Source of the DNA: Crocodylus rhombifer
Lineage: Eukaryota; Chordata; Crocodylia; Crocodylidae
DNA: 64,000 bases
Direction of reading: 5' to 3'
NCBI GenBank assembly: GCA_038503035.1
Contig: JAVSML010000045.1
Location: 186,001-250,000, forward strand
Shown here: one piece after another, positions 22,896 through 34,385 of the stretch
How positions within the stretch are numbered: position 1 is the first letter of the stretch
How the letters are laid out: every line of letters begins with the position of its first letter
Program-made: the position numbers and the translations under genes
The notes under the pieces: model-generated
Database searches by the model: none
Told to the model about the DNA's origin: nothing
The model's input: the letters and a program-made list of their open reading frames with translations, nothing else

Positions 22896-25800
22896 TAGGA
22901 GTTATTCCTTTAACATCCGATAATTGCGGTTTGTCTTGTTCTTCTTTTTCTTTAGTTGACTATGTGGTTACAGTCCTTTAAACATGCCTCCAGTTCTGCT
23001 ATTGGCCTACGTACTGTTTAAAATTATATACACAGTTTGGATTTTTTAAAATGATATTTTCCCTTGCCTCTTGCAAAGGTAAAACATTTTTAAGTGCAAG
23101 AACACTTATTGCAATGGAAAATTGCACATTTTATCTGACTAATACTGAAAGCCTTTGATTTGAAAGGTCAAAGGAGAGTAGCTCAAAGCACTTCACCTTT
23201 AGCAAGTTTTCAATGTGTACTTGCAATTTAATTTTCCAGCCTCTCTATTGCTATGCTTATTTTTCAGCATCATTTCCCCAGCTGCCTCCTCATGTAACCC
23301 CTCCATTTCCTCCCTTTTTTCTCACCCACCCCTCTTCAACAGCCCTCAACTCAGGTAGGTTAAAGTGACAACACAATAGAGCTGCCGATGGTCAGGTTTC
23401 AGAAAACAATAAAACAAGTGGATGAGAAACAATCACCAAAACACAAGCACTTAGGGAAGCCAGAGATAAAAGTCTTATTTTCTTGGCAACCCACATGGAT
23501 GTTCTGCAGTGACTGATGATATGACTGTTATCTTGACACCATACTCTCCCATGTTGAAACTGTTTATGGGAAACAAACAGCATGTGAAAAACAGATTGCC
23601 AGACACTAAGTAAATCACTCTAAAGAGGATCGAGTCAAGTACTGCCAGCTTTACCCACATTGTCATTGTTATGATGTAACACATTCCTCATGACTGATAT
23701 TGTATCCAAATTAGGGCACAAAACCTTCGCTTGATCAGTTAACTGCAATTCCCTGCCTTGTAACAGCAACCGCACACACGCATATGCAACCTGAGCGAGT
23801 ACAAAGTGAAATCCTAGAAGAATGGAGCACTAAAAAGGTGGGCAGTGGTTACACAAATTGTAAATTTTGTACCGTTCTCTGTCCAGTAAACTGTTGTGAT
23901 CTTCTAAGTTTTGCTAGTAATGATTAATAAACATTTGGTGTGCTAAACATATGGAAAAATCATCCCATCTGGACCATTTAAAACTAGGACATAGACTTTA
24001 TCTTTGTTTATTTCATCCCTAGCTAAAAGGCTTATTATGAATTGCAATAATCCAAGAAGCCAACCATGGAAGACAGACAAGCTCTTTAGATAAAACCAAA
24101 AAGGCAAGTTTTGTAAGTGAGGACCAGATGTATTTTTGGGTATTGCCCTTGTACATATTTAGCCGAGCTTTTCAAGTGGTGAAGATTTGCATGTTTGTTT
24201 TGCAATACTAATGAATATGTTTTAGATTTACATTTTAGAAAATGGAAACTTTTATCTTCTTGGGGCTTTGTAACTTAATGGTTTCCAGAAGATAGCTTGG
24301 TATCCTCTTTTAACCCTTCACCATTGAAAACATATCACTCTCGGAGGCTCAGCCACCTAGGGCAGGCATGCTGAACTAAACCCGAGAGATATATGTGACT
24401 CTCTCTATTGTTTATTGCTGGAATTACATGAAATGTGGGTTTTTAATTTTCAACCTAGTGAAAACATATGTAAATGGCAAATTATTTTTAAACTAGCTTT
24501 AATGTGAATCCTAAGCATTGCTGCACAGATGATCTTTTAATCAGATAAATAAGGCGAATTCTTTGGGGAAAAAAACACACAAAAACATTTTTTTCAGACA
24601 GAGTATCTACTACAAGTTGTACAATTTCCTCTGAGATAAAGACTGCTTTGGCGGGGGCATGGAAAATATGCTGTACTGCTAACTTTTTTACTTCTGGTAG
24701 AGCAAATACAATTGAAGTTTCATAACATAGACTTTTTCCCTTTGCTTTTCTTTTGAGGGGTTGCATGAAAAAATAATTAATGAATAAAACATAATTTTTC
24801 AAAGGCTTCTCCCCTCACTGGCAATTTTTATTTGACAGGAGCCCTATCAGAAATGAAAAATTCTTCCTTAGGGAACAACAGAGTATTTTAATACAAGAGA
24901 TAACTGGAGCTTTGAACTTTGGGTGGTTGACAAATCAGTCTGAAACAGCTCCTCTTCCAAATTCTTCCAATAGTTCATGTAAAATATGTTGGGAAACTAA
25001 GTGTGCTTTTAAAGGCAGATGCTCATCTTTGTGTTTGGGCCATGACATTTTTTAAATCCTGAGCTTTTTGGTACTCTCAGGTAAAGGTGAAGTGTCACAA
25101 AGAGCATGAAACAGGCAGGTTTTATTGTCATTCAGGAGCTGAAGCCAGTAAAATAGAAATATGATTGGTATTGAGTTTTTGAAGATTAAGGACATCTGTT
25201 GCTTATCTGAGGGATGAGCAGGCCAATTGCTGAAGCAGCTGCACTAAAAACATGCACGAGTTAGGTATACGATTGGAAATGCATATTTGTATGGGCTTCT
25301 GGCATCTGGTAATTATCCCCACCAGTGCATGAAGTACTTTTGGCAAGGGAAGGTGCATGTCATAACTAAGCAGCTTTAAAAAAATTAAAGTAAGTAAATT
25401 AGTTAAAGAATCTACTACTATGTTTTACTGGGGTAGCAAAGAAGGGGTAAAGCTTGGTTTACATGAACTAATTAAACTCAACCTCTTTACATACTGTGGA
25501 CAAAGACCATAATACCTTTAGCTTAGACTGGTTTTTGCTAATCACATTAACTAAGCACAGCCTAAACTGCATCAAATGAAGGTGTTGCCTATACATCCTT
25601 TTATTGTGATGCTTTCGGTGTTTACAAAATAATACTACATTTGTATAATCACATTCTATCTTTTTTTTCCCATAGGACCCAAGGCTCATTCAGTGCTCTT
25701 GGTGGATGGTGAAAGAAGTATAGTTATTCACCATAAGAAGCAGGACCTGAAGGAAGAAATAGGTTGAGGTACCTACTATGACCGAGAGGAAGTGGCTTTT

Positions 25801-26056
25801 ATTTCTGGCTGTGTCCTGAAGTTCCCATGAGATGCTAGACATGTCACTAAACCCAAGATTTACTAAAGTGACTACTAATATTGAGAGACCAAGAGCCTGA
25901 TTTTTAGAAAGTGTCCTTGAAGTCAATAAAATCTGTAGATACTTGCCAGCTCTGAAACATCAGGTCTAAAGGGTCCATCTTGTGCACGCTGTCCCAAAGA
26001 TGGGGAACAATGGTTTTGTAGGTAAGATTTGAAGGGTGCATCCAGACAAGTGTGTA
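22896..26056. other. Non-coding, AT-rich, no recognised element
   Basis: I see no element boundary or coding signal. The minus frame at 24488-24802 (104 codons) has no recognisable domain. Confidence 0.4.
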
Positions 26057-26106
26057 CATGCCTCTTGTAGCATCTCAAGCCCCTTTGAGATGCTGCAGGA
26101 GGCATG
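26057..26106. repeat. Imperfect hairpin (22-bp arms, 6-nt loop)
   Basis: The left arm at 26057-26078 ('catgcctcttgtagcatctc' plus 'aa') pairs with the right arm at 26085-26106. Twenty of 22 positions match and the loop is 'gcccct'. The flanking 'tgcatccagacaagtgtgt' resembles the MITE starts at 830 and 41098, so a transposon origin is more likely than a dedicated RNA gene. Confidence 0.7.
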
Positions 26107-27359
26107 TGCGGAAACAAAAAAATATGTTTCCTGCACTGCGAATTTTCAGCGCAGGGGTAAAAGTAGATATCCAGGGGTCAAACAATACCATGGGGGAAAT
26201 AAGCGGGGCAGGGTACTGTGCTCTGAGGCAACTGGAGGATCAGTTTTCCACAGGGATGCTCTGGTAGCCTGTCAGAGTGTCTCTGTGGTTGGCCCTTTCC
26301 CTGGTGCTGTAGCACGCTGCCTGCCTGTGGGGGCAGGCAGTGGTGCAAGCTGCAGGGACCTGGACCCGGCTTTGTGCCAGGTAAGGTGGGGGTTGCAGGG
26401 CTGGAGGAGCAGGGGAGGGGATCGTGGTGGGGGTGGGGAACATTAAAACATATAGATATTTAAGATTTATTTTATTCTGGTGCTAGAGACACTGGTAGGC
26501 TTTCAACTTGGTTTAACATTGTACATATAGCAATAAAACATTGCCCATCTGATCAGTCCCTCTCTCTCTTGTTCTAATTGTGGAAGAATGGATTTTGGGG
26601 TATTTTAAAAAGTGAATTTGGGATGCTGCTTCAGCAGTTTAGCTGACACAAGGGGCCAGTGTCCTCAGATACTAAGTGGCTGGGCCTCAGAAGCTCCTGT
26701 CCACTTGTATCTTCCAGAGATCATGGGTCTTAAGGCCCACCTAGTTAACTAATGGTTCCTACTGTACGGGGCCAAAGGTTGAAAAATACAATTGATAGTT
26801 GCCCCACCAAAAAAATAAATAAATTAAGGAAGAAAAGGGTAAGGAGTGACATGGGGGTCAAAGGTTCAAAATGTGAAAAGAAGTTCTCCAGAGGGGGATA
26901 CCAAGTAGAGCCCCCCAGGCTGCGCCCACCAATCCTCAAAGGCATCCAAGGAGCCAGTGGATGCTGTCCTGTGGTGCTCTGCCCGGAAACATGCATAGAC
27001 GAGTGAGAGGAAAGTGGATCTGCAGTCTCCAGGCACCTACCTGGCCAGAGCCTCCTTACTGGTCAAGTACAGGGCCCACTTGGCCAGGGTCAGGAGGAGA
27101 CTGACCAGGAGGACTTGGTGGGACCTCAGATGGGGTGACCAAATACAAAAAGATGGGGACCTCAGATGGGGTGAAATTGAAGCAGAACCTCAGGAAGGAG
27201 GTCCTGGAGGTGGAGGGGCTGCAGCCTGGCATACTCGAGGGTCGTAGAAGCATTCCTTGAGATTATTTATAAGTCCAGAGTTTTGTGGGTGTGCAGCAAG
27301 GCAGGCTTAGAGGTACATTTCTCCACCTATACAGTTGCTATACTAAAAAGACACCAGAT
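26107..27359. other. Non-coding, no recognised element
   Basis: GC-richer islands at 26270-26450 and 26990-27250 contain competing open frames with no domains. No boundaries can be placed. Confidence 0.35.
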
Positions 27360-28345
27360 TGTCTTACATGTTGTCATGTAAAGTGGTGGACTGGACTGAG
27401 GCTGTAGGGGAGGAGGAGGCCTCAGTGGGGCACACTGCCATGTTATGCAGAGACCCCAGTGCCAGGAAGGGTGCACCTGAACACAAATATACACACACAC
27501 ATACCCACAATCACACAGTGAGGGCATACCTGACAGACATGCAGGTGCTCCTACTTGAGAGGAAAGAAGGGCTGACAGTTTGGCTACCTGAGATGCTGCT
27601 GCTGCTGTTGCTACTGGTACTGACTGCTGAGTCACTAAGTTATTTTACCTGCTGCCATTTAAAGTGGTAAAAGACTGGACTGAGGCTGTAGGGGAGAAAG
27701 AGCCCTCAGTGGGGCACACTGCTGTGTTGTGCAGAGGCCCCAGCACCAGGAAGAGTGCACCTGAACACACATGCACACAGAGTGAGGGCACACCTGAACA
27801 CACAGATGGTGTCATCTACCCAGGTCATGAGTTTCGCCTGTCTGCGGCCAGAGGTGCAGGGCCCCAGAACCCTCCTGCAACTACCTATCTCCTTGATAGC
27901 TGGCAGGCTTTGTGGCTCAGCAGGGCCTACCAGGACTTCAGTTTTCACCCCCTTGTGCCTTAACACACACACAGTGTCACCTATGTCATGAGTTTTGCTT
28001 GTCAGTAGCGTGAAGTGCAGTTTCCCAGAAACTCCTGAACCTATCTGCTTGAAACTTGGCAGGCTTTGCAGCCTCAGCAGGAGCTACCAATCCTGCAGTC
28101 TTCACCCCACTGTGGCTTAACATACACAGGTGACATGAGTTTTGTTTTCAAGAATTGAGGTGCAGTTCCCCAGAAACCCCTGCGCTTATTTATTTCATGC
28201 CCTTTGAATGGGCTACTACCCCTGCAAGTTTCATCTGAATGAACCAAAAAATGACAAAGTTATAGATATTTCATTGATTCCCCATTATATTCTCTGGCCG
28301 AATCTCCAAATCTCTTCAAATCGGCACCAAATCTTCCGATTCAGA
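27360..28345 (+). mobile_element. Fragment of the same hAT family as 48372-52762
   Basis: In reverse complement this matches 48400-49130. Shared blocks include 'actgaggctgtagggga', 'cagtggggcacactgc', 'cagtaccagtagcaacagc', 'gatgaaacttgcagg', 'atctataactt' and a subterminal 'gattcggaag'-like zone. It has no CAGGG- or TAGGG-type end, so it is truncated at about 28345. Part of the region is duplicated (27363-27487 against 27659-27775). The orientation is opposite to the 48-52 kb element. Confidence 0.7.
27811..28230 (+). repeat. Tandem repeat, about 155-165 bp unit, ~2.7 copies, inside the hAT fragment
   Basis: Units start near 27811, 27976 and 28131. Each carries 'gtcatgagtttYgc', then 'ggtgcag..ccccagaa', 'ggcaggctttg' and 'cttaacacacac' in the same order. 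The third unit is incomplete. Diverged copies of the same unit lie in the related element at 48600-48950, so the array belongs to the transposon rather than to a local satellite. Confidence 0.7.
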
Positions 28346-29029
28346 AGCTGATAATCAAGGAACTACAGCCTATTCCATGCTGGCTCTTGTTTTTCTGTTT
28401 GCCCCATTTCATCATCCACATTTTAAAGAGGACAGATCTCGGGGGTGAGGAGCTGGAGAGAAGGGAGCTGGGCACACGTGTCCCTGCACACACGTGTGCC
28501 CCCTTACCTGACTGGCGGTGGCAGCAGACAGCAGCGGAGGCAGCAGTGGGGGCAGCAGCAGCTGATCCCCCTAAGGTAAGTGGGACAGAGGGAACCAGTG
28601 CAGCTGTGCTGGATCTGGAGGGGGAGCCCCCTGGATCCATTTTAGCTGAGCCAGCGGGGGGGGAGCCGCACTCCCCAGCCACGCTGCACTGTGCCGTGCA
28701 AACAGAGCGTACAAACAGGCCTGCTCTGAAAGGGTGTGCTGGTGTTTGCTCCAGAGTTCGCACAGATTGGCAAGCACGAGGGGCCAGGAGGAAGTCTTTG
28801 GCAAGGGAAAGGCGAAGACACCACACCAAAAAAATAAAAATGGTATCAATGCAGAGTGCTGCTAGGGCCCCTGCCTGGGGGGCGCTGCCTACCTGGGGCT
28901 TCTCTGAGGCCTCCACCCACACAGAGCCCACGGGGGAGCTGGCATCACCCTGCCTCCTGGCCTGCGGGGGATGCCTGGAAGGGCAGGGAATGGGGGCCCC
29001 CACACCTGTCCTGAGGTGCCTGTCTTAGG
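28346..29029. other. GC-rich stretch, possibly CR1 5' region or other repeat
   Basis: Contains GCA-rich runs (28515-28565), several CpGs and a perfect 12-bp inverted repeat around 'cacacgtg' (28470-28481 and 28490-28501). Two long frames (213 codons plus, 220 codons minus) cover the same bases, as expected of GC-rich non-coding DNA. It leads directly into the CR1 ORF1-like segment, so part may be that element's 5' UTR. Confidence 0.35.
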
Positions 29030-30259
29030 GCCTTGGAAGGGCAGGTGAGGGAGCTCCAGGAGGAGGTTAGGAGGCTGAGGGGGATCAGAGAAACAGAGGA
29101 TGAAATTGATGGGTATTTCCTTTCCTGCAGGGCCATGCACCAAAGGGAGAAGACCCCCAGGAGGTGCCCACCACAGCGGAATGGCAGAAAGTTCCCTCCA
29201 GAGCCAGGGCTGCTCGTGGTTGTGCAGTACCAGTTCCCCCAGTCCAGCTAGGGAACAGGTATGAGGCCCTGGTGACATTTGAGGAAAAGGAAAAAGAGGA
29301 CAGCGTGGCCAGTGGGGTCCCCCAGGGGTCGGTCTTCAGGCCTGCACTGTTCAACATCTTCATGAGCGACTTGGATGAGGTGGTGAAAAACACCTTGTTC
29401 AAATTTGCAGATGGCACTAAGATGTGGGAGAAGTGGGCATGATAAGAAAGGAGGGACAGGCTGCAATTGGATCTGGACAGGTTACAGGGGTAGGCAGATG
29501 AGATAAGATGGGATTCAATACTGACAAGTGCAGGGTACTGCACCTGGGAAGGCAGAACCAGCAGCGTACCTACAGGCTGGGGAACTCCCTTCTCAACAGT
29601 ACAGAGGCAGAAAAGGATCTTGGAATCATTATAGATTGCCAATGTGGGAACACAGTCAGGAAGGCCAACCGCACCTTGTCATGCATCCACAGATGCATCC
29701 ACAAGCAGGTCCAAGGAGGTGATCCTCCCCCTCTATGCAACATTGGTCAGGCCGCAGTTGGAGTACTGCGTCCAGTTCTGGGCACACTTCAGGAGGGATG
29801 AGGCCAGCATTGAGAGGGTCCAGAGGAGGCCACTCGCATGATCAGGGGGCAGCAGGGAAGGCCCTATGAGGGGAGGCTACGGGACCTGAACCTGTTCAGC
29901 CTCCACAAGAGAAGGCCGAGAGGGGATCTGGTGGCCATCTATAAACTGGCCAAGGGAGACCAGCATGCAATGGGAGAGCCCTGTTCCCCTGAGCACTACC
30001 TGGAATAACAAGGAATGACAGCCATAAGTTGACTGAGAGTAGATTCAGACTAGACATCAGGAGGCGCTACTTCACTGTCAGGGTGGCTAGGACCTGGAAC
30101 CAGCTTCCAAGGGAAGTGGTGCTGGCTCCTACCCTGGGGGTCTTCAAAAGGAGGCTAGTTAACCACGTTTGACCCCAGCATTCTTTCCTGCCCATGGCAG
30201 GGGCTCGGACTAGATGATCTGCTCAAGTCCCTTCGACCCTATCAACTATGAAACTATAA
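29030..30259 (+). mobile_element. Internally deleted CR1 LINE
   Basis: The left part (29033-29250) encodes LEGQVRELQEEVRRLRGIRE followed by an EIDGYF segment, the charged coiled-coil-like start seen in CR1 ORF1. From about 29300 the sequence jumps to the [24 protein letters not shown], a 'FADGTK' motif C (normally FADDTK), LEYCVQFWA, and a complete CR1 tail ending near 30259. All of the endonuclease and the first half of RT are absent. Frameshifts occur at about 29440, 29640 and 29830. Either a deletion or template switching could explain the junction. The left assignment to ORF1 is by resemblance only. Confidence 0.8.
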
Positions 30260-33020
30260 GATGTGTAAGCAGCCTCAAATCTGGCAATGAAGAGGGCTTG
30301 ACTCTGCAACTTAAGGAACAGCCTTTCAGTGCAGCTTTGTGTGTGAAGTGTGATATTTCTATTGGACTAATACCAAAGTCCCAATCAGAGGCGTGACTTC
30401 ACTGTGTTGTATGGAATTGCTGGTGTGTTTGCTTAACTGTATTTTCTGGGCATATATGCAATATTCTTTATGGGAGTGTTTCAAGTGGACCTTAAACAAC
30501 ATCATCCATTTGGTTCTGAGTTACCATAAGGCACTTCTTCACAACCATAGCCAAGGTATCCATGATCATCTTGAAAGCCTTGGGCAGTGAAAACCTTTCA
30601 TAATCCTATAGAACTATACAACATTCTAATGGTATAATTGCCAAATCTTGCCCTATGTAACCTGGCTGAAATTCCCAAAAGGAGGATTGCATGGGTATTA
30701 CTTTGGTTTTATTGTTTGGTCATATAAGGCCTTCTCTGATTCCACTTAAGGGTTTTCCATTCTCTTCAGTAGGACTTGAATCGGGTTTATTTTCATACCG
30801 TACAACTAAAGACACTAAGGAAAATCTCACAATCTGTACTTGGCCTATTTCCACGCACAGTAAATCAAGGGGAGGTTGGCCAGAGTAAGGCATTTGCCAT
30901 ATTATTATATTGTTATATAGAGTGACCATTTATTCATAAGATTTTTATATAATTAATTTGTTATGCCAAATTGCAATTCATTATGCATTTTAAAACCTTG
31001 ATTTTGTCAGATCATATTGGATGGAAACTTGGCATAAAAATTGCAATTCCAGATTTTATTTTAGGTTCTTTACAAAAAAATCCTGTAACCCAGTTCTAAT
31101 TTATAGGACAGTGAACCCCACATATTTTACAGCGTTCCACAGACATCTTTTCCCCAAACTCTAGACCAAAAATAGAAAATGAACGGGTTTATATTTAAAT
31201 CCAGAAACTGATTATTATTAAGAATTTTGCAGGCACCAACATTTCCAGTCGCTTCCAAGGTCTGGTCAGTCTGAGCTGCTGTATATTTTCCAAGGGCATT
31301 TTCTCTAACTAATGGCCTGATTGTGAGAGGTGCTCAGCACCCACAGCTATAATCCCTTAATATTCTGTGTCTGGGCAAGAGGCTTAGGGGAAAGGCACAT
31401 TGAGGAAGTAATGGGCATAATCTTTATCCCACTCATCCTCAAACTGCCTCAGACATGTTTTTGCATTTCCTATTGTAGCTATTATTTATTTATACAAAAA
31501 AAATCCAATGTCCACCAAAATTTTATTTCCAAGATTATGTGCAGGGAGGCCCAACCTTTGCAGCCTCCCTGCACATAATCAGGCTGTGGGTTCTTGAATA
31601 GCAGACATCCCTGAACTGTACAGAAACAGTCAAAGGATTTGGGTGTCCCTCTTACTCACGAGTTAGGTTGCATGAAGATTCAGAGCCCTCCCCCCACCAT
31701 GGCACTACATAAGTTAGTGGAGGATCATCCCCTGAGATAAATACTTGACAAAAAGGTCACAGGTTTAACAACACTGTTGTATTGTCTGTTGTCTGCATGA
31801 CAGGTACCTTCCTGTCTCTCTGCAAATCTTGTTAGTGAGGCAGGAAGTTAATGTTTGCTCTGGACTAAGACTTCTTTGTATTTTGGGGAGACATATTTTA
31901 AAATGGCATCAGAACAACCCATTTTTCTTTCTGTGTAATATCTTGCAATATTTATGCAGATTAGTTATGGTGTTCAAAGTCCCATTAAAGGGAATGGGAT
32001 TCTTGCAGAAGTGATTCCCAAAGGGTTTCCTGTAGTTAGGATGATGCATGGTCAATTGGTAGAATTTTGCATATGATGGCATAGAACAATACAGCAAAGT
32101 TCTTACTTCATCTGCATCTTCTCTCACAGAGACAGCTTTAGAAGAACCGACATCTCACTTACTGCATTTTCTGAGGTGGGGAATACGCATTAAGCTGCAC
32201 TATTAAATATAGCACAAACTTCTGCTACATCACGGTAGAAGTAGAACACAATGTAAAAAAAAAAAAAATCACACAATAAATGATTAGTATACTAACCCTC
32301 TCAAACTCATTCCCTCTGATTATTTCTTTACAGTTAAAACAAGCTTGTATGGAACCTGCACATGAATAAGCAATTGCTCTGTGAGATGGGATACAATGCT
32401 GACACCAGTCACTGCTCACATTTCTTTGACAGAATTTGATTATATTTTTCTTTGTCAAGTTTATTAGATGAGCTTTTCTACAAACAAAACTATGCATATG
32501 ATTTAGGTGGCTACTCTCATTAATTTTAGTGGGATTAAACACCTGAAACTTTAAAAATCTGGCCTGTAAAAGTGATATTCCTATAGGTTCCATGACACTA
32601 GGAAAAAAAGCATTAGGCTCCTGCACAAGAAAGCAGTTCACGTTGACTGGATCAGGTACCGAGGGATCCCTAGACTACAGGTTACCAGGAAGTGGAAGAC
32701 TTGAGATATCTAGGCTCTTTTTGCTTTGACAGGACTCAAACCCCAATCTCCTATTTTAGGATCTTGGGCAAAAAGGGTTTGCTCCCATTGCCTTTGTTTT
32801 TGTAACCAAATTCTGTGCTGTCAATACTAATGAAGTGTTCTCAAATTCTGCCTAAAAGTAGGGTTAGGTGCAGTTTAGGGGTCTCCCAGCAGCTCTGTGA
32901 ATTGTAGCAGTGCTTGGGCTGGAGTTAGGAGCTGTGTTGCTCATAGGCATGGCCACTGAATCACTTCTAAGGATCGTAAGAAGCCCTAGTGAGGAAGTGT
33001 AAGGGAACATTGCTGTCTGA
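30260..33020. other. Non-coding, AT-rich, no recognised element
   Basis: No transposon ends, RNA genes or protein landmarks. Weak traces of an old amniote repeat ('cattaattttagtgggatt', near 32520) are not enough to place a boundary. Confidence 0.4.
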
Positions 33021-33030
33021 NNNNNNNNNN
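33021..33030. other. Assembly gap (10 N)
   Basis: Ten Ns inside otherwise ordinary sequence. Unlike the gap at 4857, there is no simple repeat on either side. Confidence 0.99.
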
Positions 33031-33851
33031 AGCCTCCCAAATCCCATGGTCAGAAGTGACTGAGGGATTTAGGAGCTGAAATTCCCCTGACTTTCAGTGA
33101 CACCAGGCTCCTATATTTCTAAGTGAAGTTTGAAACTGGAGTTTAAGGAGCTGGGCCCAGATCCAGGCTTTGTGCCTGTCTTTGTTTTCAGTCAGAACTG
33201 AGGTGCCTTTCTTCTAAGGCACAATTCAGCAGGTTTCCCCCTAAGTGTTTTCGTGCATGCGCCAAAATCCTTGGTGTTTTCAGCATAGGTCTATGCTTTT
33301 TACCATTTAGGTGTGGAGGAGTGCAGCTGTTCGAACCTTTTCTGCATGCTCAGTGTATCCACCCGTTTGACTGAGAGGTGCAGGGTAGTATCTGAGTCTT
33401 GACTTGGATTTGGATCAATACGAGTAGAAGGCTCCACCTACCATGTGTCAATGGTAGGGCCTGGTTTAAATTGTGGGCTCAGCTTGCTAATGTCATGTCC
33501 TGATGGTGGTGGGGGCCCCTACTTTTGTGCCCAGCTCATGGTGCCTTCCCCATGCCCCTGATTGGCTGAGGGGGCAGCTTTAAAGATAGGTTTAACTGCA
33601 GCAGCAGAGGCCTTGCTCCCAAGGCCTCTGATCACCGCTGAAAAGACCACGGGAAGAGGCAAGAACAGCAGTAGCAGCCGGCTCCCCAGTCTTATTTCTG
33701 ACAATCAAAAATGCGCTGAGCTCATCATTATCATCACTGCTGATTGGCTGATGCTGAGCTCAGCATCACACTCACTGTTGATTGGTCAGGAGCCCAGCAG
33801 AGCAGAGCAGCATTTCTGAAAAGGGAATTCCCTGCCTGCCAGTCAGAAACA

Positions 33852-34385
33852 ATGTGGGGTAGATGGCTGCTACTGCTGTTCTGCCATTTGCTCCTCTGGG
33901 CAGGAAAACTGACACTGGGGGCACCTGGGGGCTGCCGTGGCAGATGGCCCTGGTACCACGTAGGCGAGGTGCTGTTTGTTCCTCCATGCACGTGTTCTCT
34001 CCCCCTGCCCCAACCCCTGGCACCCCAGTTTTCTTGCCCAGACAAGCAAACAGCCCCTCCCCTCCCCATCCAAGCTCCTTCTGCCCCTTTTGTGACCCCT
34101 TCCCTTCTCTCCTGGGCTGCTAGGCTTTTGCTGCTGGCTGGGGAATACTTTCCTCAGCCTGCAGCAGCCATCTGGTTGCAACAAAGTGCCATGGTACAGT
34201 TGCTTGCTGGGGAACTTATTTGCAAATTGTGTTTTTCAATATTTTATGAAAAAATGCAAAAAATGCAATTTAGGTCAGGTCCTACCAGTAGGAGGGGCTT
34301 TGAACCTGTATCGCAGGAGGTTATGCAATGGAGCACCAAGGTTTGTCATCCAACAGGGCTGGGCCACAGCGCAACCAAATCATGA
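33852..34385 (+). other. Open frame with signal-peptide-like start; doubtful gene
   Basis: An ATG at 33852 in fair context (aacaATGTGG) opens 177 codons. They start MWGRWLLLLFCHLLLWAGKL, which looks like a cleavable signal peptide, and continue in a proline-rich stretch. No domain, cysteine pattern or conserved motif follows. Upstream, 33560-33790 has three 'attgg' (inverted CCAAT) motifs. Frames on the other strand are equally long across 33870-34184, and the base composition is GC-rich, so chance is the simplest explanation. An LTR or other repeat origin is possible. Confidence 0.12.

Noticed and set aside
28470..28501. Perfect 12-bp inverted repeat around 'cacacgtg'
   Set aside because: Short, in GC-rich DNA; no companion feature makes it a site or RNA.
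28341..29028. 213- and 220-codon frames on opposite strands
   Set aside because: GC-rich repeat-like sequence; neither has a recognisable domain or clear start context.
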